Shown: piece after piece, positions 9,701-52,605 of the stretch
Position numbering within the stretch: the stretch's first letter is position 1
Layout: the number at the start of each line of letters is the position of its first letter
Source of the DNA: Paroedura picta
Taxonomy: Eukaryota > Chordata > Lepidosauria > Squamata > Gekkonidae
Direction of reading: 5' to 3'
Assembly: GCF_049243985.1 (NCBI RefSeq)
Contig: NC_135369.1
Coordinates: 26,210,765-26,274,764, forward strand
Length of the DNA: 64,000 nt
Translations under genes and position numbers: made by a program
Notes under the pieces: generated by a model
What the model saw: the letters and a program-made list of their open reading frames with translations, nothing else
What the model was told of the DNA's origin: nothing
Databases searched by the model: none

Positions 9701-12700
9701 GAAGGCCTGGGAGCACGGATAGGGATCAGAGGTCAGGCATTTCGCAGGCAGACTGAAAACACACCCCTCCTACCTCGTGAGCTGGTCCGATCAAATATGA
9801 GTCCCATAACAACTTAAAAGTTCAGCAGCATTTGTTTGAGGAGCTTTTGCAAGTCAGCGCTTGCTCCTCTAGAATTATTATCAGGTAGAAAGTGCCCACA
9901 AGGACCAGTGGCAGAGCCCCCAAGCCAGCTCTCTCACATTTCTCCCCTTCAAGGGATGCTCCTGGCCAGGCCGGTGTTGTCCTGGGGCCTTCCCTTCACA
10001 GCAGGCTTTGGGTTTTTACAAAGCATAATTTGAGGGTTTTGTTAGGCATATTTAACCCTACTCGAGACCATGAGGCCATTGCTGTCACTCCCCAAGCCAG
10101 GAGTACTTCAAGACTTTGGATAAAAAGAAGATCAGGGTGACTGATAGGTATCTGGCCATCCCTTTCTGGCTCTGGGGGGGACACTGGGCATAGACACATC
10201 CACACCCCTTGCGGCAGCTTCCCCCCAGGGGGTGCTCCCTTTAGCTCTGCACCTGTAGATGGAGACATTTTCAATGGTCTCTTTCGTCTCCGCATCCTGC
10301 AGGGAAAGGCCACGAGGCGAGACGGTCAGGATCACCTTCTGGAACTTCTTGGGTCCCACCCGAGCCTGACGACAGGGAGAAGAAAGATTGGGGTCAGGTG
10401 TGCATCAGCCTGCTCCTTCACCAGTGATCCTAGCAACCAGGTAATTCTCACACTGGAGGAACAGCGGGTGGGAATCCCTGATGACTCCAGAGAATCCAGG
10501 CTGATTTCGTCCCCACAGTACCCTGAGAAAGCCAAGTCTTCTACCTGCCCAGTCACAGTGATTCCCGACACTTGTTTTCTCTATGAACCAGGGCTCTGGA
10601 TGGCCAAGAAGACCAGCCAAATGCTGCCAGAGGTCCAGAAGGCAGAAAGGCAAAGGAGCAGCTTTCCTAGGCCTGCTTTGGTGCGGCAGTGGTCCCACCT
10701 GCCCCCAGCAGTGCCTCCTCCCCCAGGCTTTCTCTGAGGTGGCCACAACTAACCTACCATGGAAATGATCCGATGGATGGCTGCGGTCGCCATGTCTTCT
10801 CCTTTCGGCTTCTCCACCAGTGTCATGCCCAGGTACTTGAGGGCAAACCCCATACCCTCTAGGAGAGGCTCTCGCATGTCGGCCCAGGTCTCTGGGAGTT
10901 CTGCAGCGGAAGGTCCAGAGTGGAGACAGAATGACATTCAGTACAGCACTGCACTTATTAACATATTCATACTTTGCCCCTCTTGCTTAGTCTTGCCCCA
11001 GAAACTATACAGAGAGAAGGTGTTATACTTCATGAGAGCCAGCCTGGATATATACTGCCTAGCCTTAAGTTAAAATTTTGGGAAGTACTGCTTGCATGAA
11101 TGACAATGTTCTGGGGCAGTTGGGAACTGCTAAATTCAATTAGGGAAATTCAATTACAGTGGGATGGAAGAGTGACGGTTCTTGCTGCCTCGAACATGTT
11201 CTTAGAAACTCTGTCGGGGGTTACTAAAGCACCACAGAAATTAATAGGCTAGAACTAATCTGTTTCTATCCTTCACTTCTTCTGCTGCATCCACACCGCA
11301 TTCTGGTTCCTGGGGCTTCAAACCACAGCAGTGTTTTTCAGGGCATCCACCTGACATTGTCCCCCAGCCATCCACAGTCCAGGTTTCCCCCTGCTTTGCT
11401 CCAGTCTTTCCCCAAACCTGCTCTCTTATAATCTTTTCAGGAAGATCACAGTCCAAGCAGGTTTGTCAGCCACCTGGACAGGAAGGTGTTCCCCAACTGA
11501 CATGAGTCAGACTAGGGTCTGCAAAACCCAAGGGTGCCTCCTCCCACTATTACCAGGGAGGTTTGCTGGGTGGCCTTGAGCCAGTCACACATTTTCAGCC
11601 TCACCTGCCTCACAGGGTTGTTGTGAGGATGAAACAAAGGAGAATGGTGTGAGCCCTTTAGGATCCCCAATGGGGAGAAAGGCAGGTTAGAAACAGACAG
11701 ACAATGTCTGAAATGGCTGCCCTCTTCAGCAGCATTTCACTGCTGCCAGCTGTTACAGCTGTCATTCCCCCCACTGGGCCATCGGAGGAGCATTTGGCCA
11801 GTCAAAAAGACATCTGTAGTTCCATATTGCTACAGCATTATGCTAGTGATAGAAAACTAAGAAAAGGAAGAGTAGTTTTTTCTATGCCACTGTATTTTTT
11901 TGCCAGAAGGAGTCTCAAAGTGGCTTACAATTGCCTTCCCTTTCCTCTCCCCATAACAGACACAGTATCAGTGCTGTGGTGAGTCCAAGGTCACCCAGCT
12001 GGTTGCATGTGAAGGAGTTTCGTGTCCAGATCATGGGAGGTGATGGTACCACTGTACTCTGCTCTGGTTTGGCCTCACTTGGAGTACTGTGTTCAGTTTT
12101 GGGCACCCCAGTTGAAAAGGGATGGAGCGTGTCCATAGAAGGGCAACAAAGATGGTGAGGGGTTTGGAGACCAAGACGTATGAGGAAAGGTTGGGGGAGC
12201 TTGGTCCGTTTAGCCTGGAGAGGAGACGACTGAGAGGGGATTTTATAACCATCTTTAAGTATTTAAAAGGGTGCCATATAGTGCAGCAGTGCCCAACCTT
12301 TTCTAGGTTGAGGACTGCTTCCGGGGGTGGGGGAGAGCCGGCAGCCCGGGTGCCGCGCACACGCAACAGCACTGTGCAAATGTGCATGCGCAAAGCTGCT
12401 GTGCATGCGCGTTTGCGCCCCTGGCGGACTAAACGCACGTGCATGGCAGCTCCACACAAATGCGCATGCGCAGAGCTGCCGTGCATGCACAGCAGCTCCA
12501 CGCATGTGCGTTTGCATGCATCAGCATGCTGGCAGCCACACCTGCCTCTCACTCCCCCCACAGCGAGAAGCTCGCTGAGCTGCGAGCGAAGCGGCTGCTT
12601 TGGCGCCTGCTTAGCTCGCGGCCTGGTGAGCTTCTCGCTGCGGGGTGCGGGGAAAGAGGGGGGTGCGGCCGCCGGCAACCCAGTACCGAAGTCTTTACAG

Positions 12701-15454
12701 CCCTCCACCGGGCCGCAGACCAGGGGTTGGGGACTACGGATATAGAGGATGGAGCAGAGTTGTTTTCTCTTGCCCTGGAAGCTCAGCAAAAGCTCATGAC
12801 CATAACCAATGGGATGAAATTAATTTAAAAGAAATTCCGTTTAAATATCAGGAAGAAGTTCCTGACAGTCAGAGCGGTTTCTCAGTAGAACAGGCTTCCT
12901 CGGGAGGTGGTGGGTTCTCCATCTTTGGAAATGTTTAAACAGAAGCTGGATAGCCATCTGATGGAGAGGCTGATTCTGTGAAGGCTCAAGGGGGTGGCAG
13001 GTTACAGTGGATGAGCAATTGGTATGTGAGTGCCCTGCATAGTGCAGTGGGTTGGAATAGATGACCCAGGAGGTCCCTTCCAACTCTATTATTCTATGAT
13101 GTCTGGAGAACCTGGCTTTCTGCTTCTCTTCTTTGCGCTTCTCTATAAATAAGAGGCAGCATTCTGGCAGTGGGCGGATAGTTGGGTGTTTTTTTTTTTA
13201 AATCTTCCCAAGAGCATGGTTTGAAAAATTCAGAGGGGAGAGAAGAGGAGGTTCAGCACTGGGCAAAGCAAAGTCAGAGAACATGAGTTGGGCAGAATAA
13301 CTCAACCCAGCGCTCATGTCCTTCTGAGACAACCTGGGAACAAAGGTTACTACAAGACTCCTGTTCTTAGAGAAGACCATCATTTTTCAGTCCCACCAGA
13401 AACCAGGCTACATGTAGCTTCCTTTCCTTCAGTCAGATCATGCCTGCTTATTCTTCTTCTGTTCTCCAATAGAGTGCTGTGACTTGTTTGCTGTGGCCAG
13501 AGAGGCTGATTCTGTGAAGGTTCAAGGGGGTGGCAGGTGACAGTAGATGAGCAATAGGGATGTGAGTGTCCTGCATTGTGCAGGGGGTTGGACTAGATGA
13601 CCCATGAGGTCCCTTCCAACTCTATTATTACAATTCTATGATCTATGATTCAACATAATATAAATCCAAATTAAAAAGCACAATATAATATAGAATGGCA
13701 ATAGAGTTCAGAACAGACGCTCTGAACTGCGTGAATGCTGCCTTCATCATTGCTTCAGCATTTACGTAGAGCACCTGCTTCTTCTTATTTATTTATTTGA
13801 TTTTATTTCTATACCGCCCTTCCATATGGCTCAGGGCGGTTTACGTACAACATCATAGGGGGATACATGGGACGAGTCAACATACAACATAGTCAATATA
13901 CAACAATAACAACCCAACAGAGAGGTCAGGCTGCTTCAGGCCATGGAGGGGATGTCAGAGGTGGGGAAGACCTGTGGTCGGTCTCCATTTAAACTGTAAA
14001 GTTTAAGTAAACTCTGCCTTCCTTCAGAGGTAACAGTGTTATGCTTCCACCCGGGAATAATGAACTCCTCGGCAGTGCCTTTTCTGCAACTACTCCCCTT
14101 GTCATTCAGTTCTCCCTGAGAGTAAGCAAGTGCCCATGAGCAGTGCATGATGCTCTCCCGCTGAATGTGGGGCATGGAACGTCTCCCGCCGCCGCATTCT
14201 GTATCTGTGTCAGGCTGCTTCCCTTCACCTGCGCTCCCGCCTGCCTCGCACATTCCATGTGAGACATAAATATTCATGGCCCAGAATGAGGACAGCCCTG
14301 ATTTCTGGGCCAGGCAATTGCCATATGTTTCTTGTGGGGGAGACTTGCAGAGAACCAGCAGCAAACACCCCACCGCTCAGCTAGTAAAGCCTTCGGGCAG
14401 AGCGAGAACAGAAGGGAGAGCCAGTCTACACAATACCTAAGGAACAAGTCCTGGGAAGCTGTTCTCCAGCAAATGGATATTCTGACTAATGTTATGCATG
14501 TAGCCCCATCAGCGCACACAGTGCTTGTACAAAGCCATTTCCCCGTGCAATTCCAGCACAAAGCCAGCCTGCTGTTGAATTTGCCACAAATAAGATCGCA
14601 AACAGAAAGACAAGAAAATCCCCTTTCATAACCTGCTCCTTTCAGTGCTGCCATCTCTCTGCCTTGTGCCTGTTCCCCCCAGAAACCCTCTCCTTGGGGG
14701 AAGCTGCCTTCTGCCTATTCAGAAGGGTGTCCACCCCCCTCCCTCTGTTCCCCAACAGAAGGCAACCCACTACTCCCAGCCCCTCTCTCAATCAGCCTTC
14801 CTGGACTCCACCATGATAAGATGGGGATGGGGGGTAGGCAGGATACAGGAGTGGCTGTAGGAACGCCCCTCAGGAGCAAATACTTGGGCAGGCTGTTGTG
14901 CATCTTAGGAGGCTCCTGTCCGGGGAGAGTGGGGAGGGGGGGGGCTAGCTCCTGGAAGGCGGCCACCTGCTGGCCCCCTTCCCCGACATGTCTAGCCAAG
15001 AAGCTGGGAGGGGCTGAAGGGCTGGGGGGCTCAACAGGTGCACAACTGGCAAGTCTGTCTGGAAGAGGACATCACAGCCAAGCCAAGCCCCCTCCCCCTT
15101 CTCCTCTGGTCGCTGAGCAACAAAGCCGAGGCAGAGACCCGGCGGGGCGCCCCTCTGCTTTCACCCCGCAGGCTCCCCAGGGCGAGGACCAGGCGGCGAG
15201 GAGGATGCTCGCTCAGCATCCCGTCTCCCAGCAACGGCTTCTGCCGTCGGATCATCCCCCCCCCCCCTCCTCCCTCCGGACGGGGCTGGGGACCCGGGGA
15301 AGAAAGCGGCTCGGCTCCCACCCCACCTGTCCGCCTTCCTTCCAGCCGCTTACTCACGTTGCCGGTGGCGGCGGAGGCGGGAGACGCCCAGGCGATGGCG
15401 AGCCAGACTGGGGCTCCTGAGCACAGCCCGTCCCGCCGCCCGCAGCGCCTCCAT
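6722..15454 (-). CDS. LDLRAP1/ARH-like clathrin adaptor (PTB domain), gene span
   Basis: ARH-family adaptors bind FxNPxY tails of LDL-receptor family proteins through a PTB domain and link them to clathrin and AP-2 during endocytosis. Coding exons read on the minus strand: 15358-15454, 10758-10900, 10253-10365, 9397-9511, 9033-9105 and 8581-8684. Phases agree at every junction and all introns are GT-AG. The start gives [19 protein letters not shown], matching human LDLRAP1 MDALKSAGRALIRSPSLAK. The PTB region carries [63 protein letters not shown] and [20 protein letters not shown]. The sequence differs from human LDLRAP1 throughout, and the locus is beside IFT172, so this is probably a paralogue rather than LDLRAP1 itself (inference). 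After residue ~160 it diverges. Two tentative C-terminal exons are listed separately, and no LLDLE-type clathrin box was found. The promoter is shared with IFT172. Confidence 0.88.
7295..7453 (-). CDS. Tentative LDLRAP1-like last coding exon
   Basis: A CCCGCAG acceptor in phase with the preceding tentative exon opens a 52-codon frame beginning [19 protein letters not shown] and ending RLPPGTLF before a stop. The L-F end is reminiscent of the D-L-F-S-F end of human LDLRAP1. The match is too weak to be sure. Confidence 0.35.
   Translation of the reverse strand, partial: HVLLFSGPVLFPVCVPEEGCLAFGSSPVTQFQSEASVGSGHPNSRLPPGTLF
7544..7660 (-). CDS. Tentative LDLRAP1-like C-terminal exon
   Basis: The frame before the CAACAG donor (GTAAAAG) reads [15 protein letters not shown], which resembles the AP-2 beta-appendage helix of ARH (F-x-x-x-L/F..R spacing; human DEAFSRLAQSRTNP). 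Upstream, a run of ten G (minus strand) makes the frame and the acceptor ambiguous, so the left limit is a guess. A homopolymer length error or a different acceptor would both explain it. Confidence 0.35.
7780..7925 (+). mobile_element. tRNA-derived SINE fragment
   Basis: The core of the squamate tRNA SINE is seen: 'gggccagtcacagttctctc', then 'cctcagagatctccgagccc' and 'gcctgttgtggggagaggga'. The 5' tRNA head is missing. Confidence 0.55.
8018..8056 (+). repeat. (CTTCCT)n / (CTT)n low-complexity tract
   Basis: A pyrimidine-only tract of CTT and CCT units. Similar CTT tails end several SINE copies in the window. Confidence 0.7.
8226..8518 (-). mobile_element. tRNA-derived SINE, 'cctcttgtggcgcag' family
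   Basis: Read on the minus strand it starts 'gagcctcttgtggcgcagag', has a tRNA-like head (GGTAAGGCAG ... GGGAGTTCAATCCCAGCAG), the core 'aaaatgagtacccagcttgc' and ends with repeated TACCTTTACC units. Two + strand copies lie at 17.18 and 37.78 kb. It sits in the intron after LDLRAP1-like exon 6. Confidence 0.85.
8581..8684 (-). CDS. LDLRAP1-like exon 6, divergent
   Basis: A CTTTCAG acceptor opens a frame in phase with exon 5, giving [20 protein letters not shown] and then [15 protein letters not shown], closed by a GTATGG donor. The open frame, matching phase and good splice sites support it. Its sequence does not resemble human LDLRAP1, as is usual for the disordered tail. Confidence 0.65.
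8878..9010 (-). mobile_element. tRNA-derived SINE 5' half
   Basis: The reverse strand gives the head of the abundant 'agccagcatggtgtggtggt' SINE family followed by the 'catgcagccagctgggtgac' core. It abuts LDLRAP1-like exon 5 by about 20 bp. Confidence 0.75.
9033..10900 (-). CDS. LDLRAP1-like PTB-domain exons 2-5
   Basis: Exon 2 (10758-10900), exon 3 (10253-10365), exon 4 (9397-9511) and exon 5 (9033-9105) together encode about 148 residues that cover the PTB fold. The boundaries reproduce the pattern expected for LDLRAP1: SIYR split across a junction, and AQAVTLTV starting an exon. Exon 5 uses a TAG rather than CAG acceptor. Family-invariant blocks [28 protein letters not shown] and VAQAF are intact, so ligand binding is predicted to be preserved. 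Confidence 0.92.
11555..11705 (+). mobile_element. SINE fragment ('gggttgttgtgaggatgaaa')
   Basis: The 3' part of a tRNA-derived SINE ends 'ggggagaaaggcaggttaga', a common lizard variant. It lies in LDLRAP1-like intron 1. Confidence 0.6.
11880..12027 (-). mobile_element. tRNA-derived SINE, interrupted by CR1
   Basis: The minus-strand copy of the main SINE family runs from its 3' end ('agaaggagtctcaaagtggc' on +) to the 'ggtcacccagctggttgcat' core. It stops where CR1 sequence begins, so the SINE is older than the CR1. Confidence 0.7.
12028..13100 (+). mobile_element. CR1 LINE 3' end with hAT insertion
   Basis: The CR1 ORF2 C-terminal region and 3' end are recognisable: [10 protein letters not shown].., the '[12 protein letters not shown]'-like block, then the hallmark 3' tail 'tagatgacccaggaggtccc' with 'attctatgat'. 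An unrelated hAT-type element at 12284-12739 splits it. The reading frame is decayed. Other CR1 3' ends lie at 13.50, 22.51, 26.19, 30.0, 41.47, 42.26 and 51.3 kb (+), and 19.07, 46.56 and 54.34 kb (-). Confidence 0.85.
12284..12739. mobile_element. hAT-type non-autonomous element with CpG-rich tandem core
   Basis: The termini CAGCAGTGCCCAACC and GGTTGGGGACTACGG are imperfect inverted repeats of the 'cagtggtccccaacc' hAT type. Flanks ATATAGTG (12276-12283) and ATATAGAG (12740-12747) form an 8-bp target duplication that differs at one base. The interior holds alternating purine-pyrimidine repeats (TGCATGCGC, CGCATGCGC) and a GC-rich stretch. The same termini bound the 31,947-32,280 element. 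Confidence 0.75.
13098..13502 (+). pseudogene. Duplicated piece of IFT172 intron 4 + first 30 nt of exon 5
   Basis: This segment is about 90-95% identical over 0.4 kb to 22,897-23,306, which is the end of IFT172 intron 4 and the start of exon 5. The copy keeps the splice acceptor (AATAG in place of AACAG) and 30 bases of exon 5 coding [10 protein letters not shown] (13473-13502), then switches directly into CR1 sequence. It lies in intron 1 of the LDLRAP1-like gene, on the strand opposite to that gene. The exon piece has no donor and no continuation, so it is a dead fragment. Confidence 0.9.
13503..13650 (+). mobile_element. CR1 LINE 3'-end fragment
   Basis: It begins 'aggctgattctgtgaaggtt' and ends with the CR1 tail 'gaggtcccttccaactctat'. 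It is joined at AGAG microhomology to the IFT172 exon 5 copy. Confidence 0.85.
13783..13920 (-). mobile_element. L2-like LINE 3' end
   Basis: The plus strand shows 'ttatttatttgattttattt' followed by 'accgcccttccatatggctc', the reverse complement of the common lizard L2 tail (GGGCGGT..(AAATAAAT)n). Forward copies end at about 39.8, 56.05 and 57.51 kb. Confidence 0.65.
13921..14990. other. LDLRAP1-like intron 1, nothing recognised
   Basis: About 1 kb without a supported exon or recognised repeat. The right end grades into the CpG-rich promoter region. Confidence 0.4.
15358..15454 (-). CDS. LDLRAP1-like exon 1
   Basis: It encodes 32 residues from the start codon ([20 protein letters not shown] then a basic stretch [12 protein letters not shown]) and ends in phase 1 before the donor GTGAGTA. 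The basic N-terminus precedes the PTB domain, as in ARH. The start was chosen because it aligns with the family start and lies in the CpG-rich promoter. An upstream in-frame ATG at 15622 exists but is not similar to the family. Confidence 0.88.
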
Positions 15455-15726
15455 CGAGGAACCCACGGGGAGAGAGGCGGCACGGCTGGGGCGGGGCCTC
15501 GGCCGAGGGGGCGCGGCTTGCCGGGGGAGGCCGACCCCCCTCCTTCGCTGCGAGGCCGACGACCGCGCATGGGCTGCTAGCGGCGCTCGTGGCCCCGCCC
15601 CTCCTCTAGGAGGAACAAGCATTCGCTCGACGTTCCGCGCGTCATCAGAGGTGGCCCAGTCCGGGTGGCCGTTACCTGGGTAACGGGCGGGGACGCGACG
15701 CAGAGCCCGGGCAGCGGGGTCGGGAC
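15455..15726. promoter_or_regulatory. Bidirectional promoter LDLRAP1-like / IFT172
   Basis: Only 272 bp separate the two start codons, on opposite strands. The interval is CpG-rich, shows no TATA box at a useful position and holds one strong RFX X-box close to the IFT172 start. One regulatory unit is inferred to drive both genes. Confidence 0.8.
15671..15684. promoter_or_regulatory. RFX X-box
   Basis: GTTACCTGGGTAAC fits the RFX consensus GTNRCC(N0-3)RGYAAC exactly, with a 2-bp spacer and both half-sites intact. It lies 43 bp before the IFT172 ATG. RFX factors control intraflagellar transport genes through such sites across animals, so a ciliary regulatory role is expected. Confidence 0.85.
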
Positions 15727-49991
<34,265 letters not shown>

Positions 49992-50075
49992 GCCAGGGAG
50001 GTCCCCTGCTTCCCGCTGGCCGCAGAACGTTCCCTTCCAGGAAGGGCCCCCTCCTTCACTATTTATTCTCCAGTC

Positions 50076-50081
50076 ATTAAA
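50076..50081 (+). terminator. IFT172: ATTAAA poly(A) signal of IFT172
   Basis: The common variant hexamer lies 85 bp after the stop, giving a very short 3' UTR of about 110 nt. A T/GT-rich stretch follows. Confidence 0.75.
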
Positions 50082-50109
50082 CGTATATTCTCAGTACCGC
50101 TCTGGTCCC

Positions 50110-50825
50110 TGTCTTTGTGTTGGTGGCCCCTGTCCCACTCCCCCTGGCCTCTGCATTTCCATCATCTCCAAGAATTGCCGGGCAGCCCATGGGGAGGCAG
50201 CTTACATTGACTGGGGTTTAGACCAGTGATGCTCACTCAGTAGCCCGGAAGCCATGCTGCTCCTTTGGCGTGGCACCTGCAGCTCCTCTGAGCAACGCCA
50301 CCCACTTTAGCACCCGCACCCTGTCCCAGGAGAGCAGCCTGTGCTGTTGCCCAGCACGGCAGGTGATTTGCACATGGACAGAGCCACTGATTCTGGAAGT
50401 GTAGGAAGGGTCAGTAATATGATGCGGTTAGTGTGGGCACCATGCTGGGGATGGGAGCCCCTCACCTTCTTCTGCCGCCTCGGTGCTCTCCTCTCCACAC
50501 TTGGGTGGCTGCTTGGTGTAGTGGTGAAGAACAGCAAGGGCCATCAGTGGCACACAGGCTTCTCCCTGCAGCAGCCAGCCGGCAGCCTTTGGAATTCTCC
50601 TGGCCTGACCCCACCTGGTTTATGCCGTGGAAAGCCACCTCTGCCCTGACATGGCAGAGCAGCCTCCTGTAGAGTCAAGGGAGAAGCCTCTGCAGAGAAA
50701 AGGCAGGCCCCTCTGCCTCACTCCCTTGCAGAGCCCGCTGATGCTCAGCTGGCCAGTCATGCAATGAGCTCCAGATGTCTTCTGAACTCAGCCACTTGCA
50801 GATTTGCAAGGCGTGTGTGGCTCTG
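50110..50825. other. Intergenic, nothing recognised
   Basis: Between the IFT172 3' end and the next SINE. No exon or repeat was identified. Confidence 0.4.
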
Positions 50826-50829
50826 TCTG

Positions 50830-51112
50830 CTGTTCTGCTGTAGGGGTTAGGAGTGTGGACTTCTAATCTGGCAAGCTGGGTTTGATTCTGCACTCCCCCA
50901 CATGCAGCCAACTCAGTGACCTTAGGATCACCACAGCACTGATAAAGCTGTTCTGACCGAGCAGTGATATCAGGGCTCTCTCAGCCTCACCCACCTCACA
51001 GGGTGTCTGTTGTGGGGAGAAGAAAGGGAAGGCGACTGTAAGCCACTTTGAGACTCCTTCGGGTAGAGAAAAGTGGCATATAAGAACCAACTCTTCTTCT
51101 TCCTCTTCTTCT
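50830..51112 (+). mobile_element. tRNA-derived SINE, main family
   Basis: Forward copy with 'taggggttaggagtgtggac' head and 'ataagaaccaactcttcttc' tail. Confidence 0.85.
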
Positions 51113-51179
51113 ATGCACACTTACTGGAGAGGGTCCGAATGAGCAAAGTGGGACTTACTTTTGAGTAAATACATGTAGC

Positions 51180-51362
51180 ATGGTTTCAGGTGGATAGCTG
51201 TACTGGTTTGAAGAGGTAGAGCAAGATTCAAATCCAGCAGCACCTTAGACAGTGACAAAATTTCCAGGGTTTACACTTTCAAGAGTAGTTGTGACTTTCC
51301 TGCATTCTGCAGGGGGTTGGACTAGATGACCCTGGAAGTCCCTTCCAACTCTATGAATCTGG
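51180..51362 (+). repeat. Palindrome-repeat fragment followed by CR1 tail
   Basis: 'atccagcagcaccttagaca' belongs to the 'cacctttaagaccaacaaag' family. From 51,298 a CR1 tail 'gcagggggttggactagatg' to 'caactctatgaatct' follows. Confidence 0.6.
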
Positions 51363-51879
51363 GATTCAAACCTGGTTGCTCTGTAAGGTGCTTCTGCACT
51401 GATGCCCTTAGACATAGGATGGGAACATTCATGTCTCCCCAGTCCCTACATTGATGGGGCTTTGAATCCTGCCCTGGTTGAGGAAGAGGGGAAGCCAAGG
51501 TAAGCTGTTTAGAAGTTTGGATGTTATTGTTAATATATCTTTTTACGTTTCTCAGCTTACTCATATGACTGATACATGCTGATTCTATTTAAGCTGTGAA
51601 AAGGTAGGAGCTCTGAGATTCAAGTCATGCCTCTGGGTGAGAGGGTAGAAGCAGGTAGATCACTGTGGAACGCCAGTCCCTAAAACCAATCTCCTTGCAA
51701 GCAGAAAACGTAGCACAGGGAGAGGTCCCCATCCCCTGAAGAGCTACAGAGTTCACCTTCAAGGAGCTTCTAGCATAAGGAAGTGGTTATTTATTTTTAG
51801 CATCTAGCCTAGTGAAGAATTTTGGAGAACTGGCACATTTCCATTCTGTTTGTGTCATGAGCCTGATTTGGTCCCTCCC
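51363..51879. other. Intergenic, nothing recognised
   Basis: No exon or recognised repeat. Confidence 0.4.
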
Positions 51880-52110
51880 TTCAGATGGTTAAGAGTGGTG
51901 GCCTCTAAACTGGAGAGCTGGGTTTGATTCCCCACTCCTCCTCCACAGGCAGCCAGCTGGGTGACCTTCGACCAGTCACAGAGCTGCTGTTGCAAAGCAG
52001 TTCTGTCAGAGCCCTCTCAGCCCTACCTACCTCATAGGGTATCTGTTGTGGGGAGAGGAAGGGGAAGGGGTCACTTTATACTACCCAAAGGAGTCTCAAA
52101 GCAGGGTATT
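51880..52110 (+). mobile_element. tRNA-derived SINE, main family, diverged
   Basis: 'agatggttaagagtggtggc' head, 'cacctacctcatagggtatc'-like core, truncated tail. Confidence 0.75.
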
Positions 52111-52269
52111 TTTAAAAAGCTCTTCTATAATGGTAGAAAGGAAAGGCCAGTTTGACACACTCAGAAGCATCCTAGTGATTTCAAAGATTACTGTGCAAAG
52201 AGGAGGCTGGGGGTTGATTCCTTGAAGTTTAGAGCCTTCAGACTATATTCATCTTTTTGCTCTGCATAA

Positions 52270-52275
52270 TTTATT
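52270..52275 (-). terminator. KRTCAP3: AATAAA poly(A) signal, KRTCAP3
   Basis: TTTATT on +. It lies about 330 bp past the KRTCAP3 stop on the minus strand and is the best candidate for its 3' end. Confidence 0.6.
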
Positions 52276-52605
52276 GCGTAAAAGTTGACTCTAAAACTAG
52301 GCAGGGATCTGCTCTGGGAATCTGCCTCATGCGTGAGTGGCTGGGCTGTGGGTTGGCCAGACCTGGTAATCTGGCTTCTTGACATCTCTTTTGCTTTTTG
52401 CAAAACAGCCTTTACAGAAGCCATTCCTCTTCCTTCACAGTTCTTCTCTAGTTTGGAGTAGGAGCCACCTCAGGTAGGGCAGGGCAGGGCAGGGCTAGGC
52501 TGCAGCCAGGCTGGCTCTGGACCGAACACCACTCCGTCAGAGTCCCCACCTACCCCGTGGGCCTGGGCCGGTGCAGCTGGTCTTTCCCTGAGTCCCCCCT
52601 CCTTC

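Noticed and set aside
12122-12745. 207-codon + frame
   Set aside because: It runs from CR1 coding sequence straight into an unrelated hAT insertion; no gene.
13473-13502. Working alternative exon of IFT172
   Set aside because: It lies upstream of the IFT172 promoter, has no donor and breaks off into CR1.
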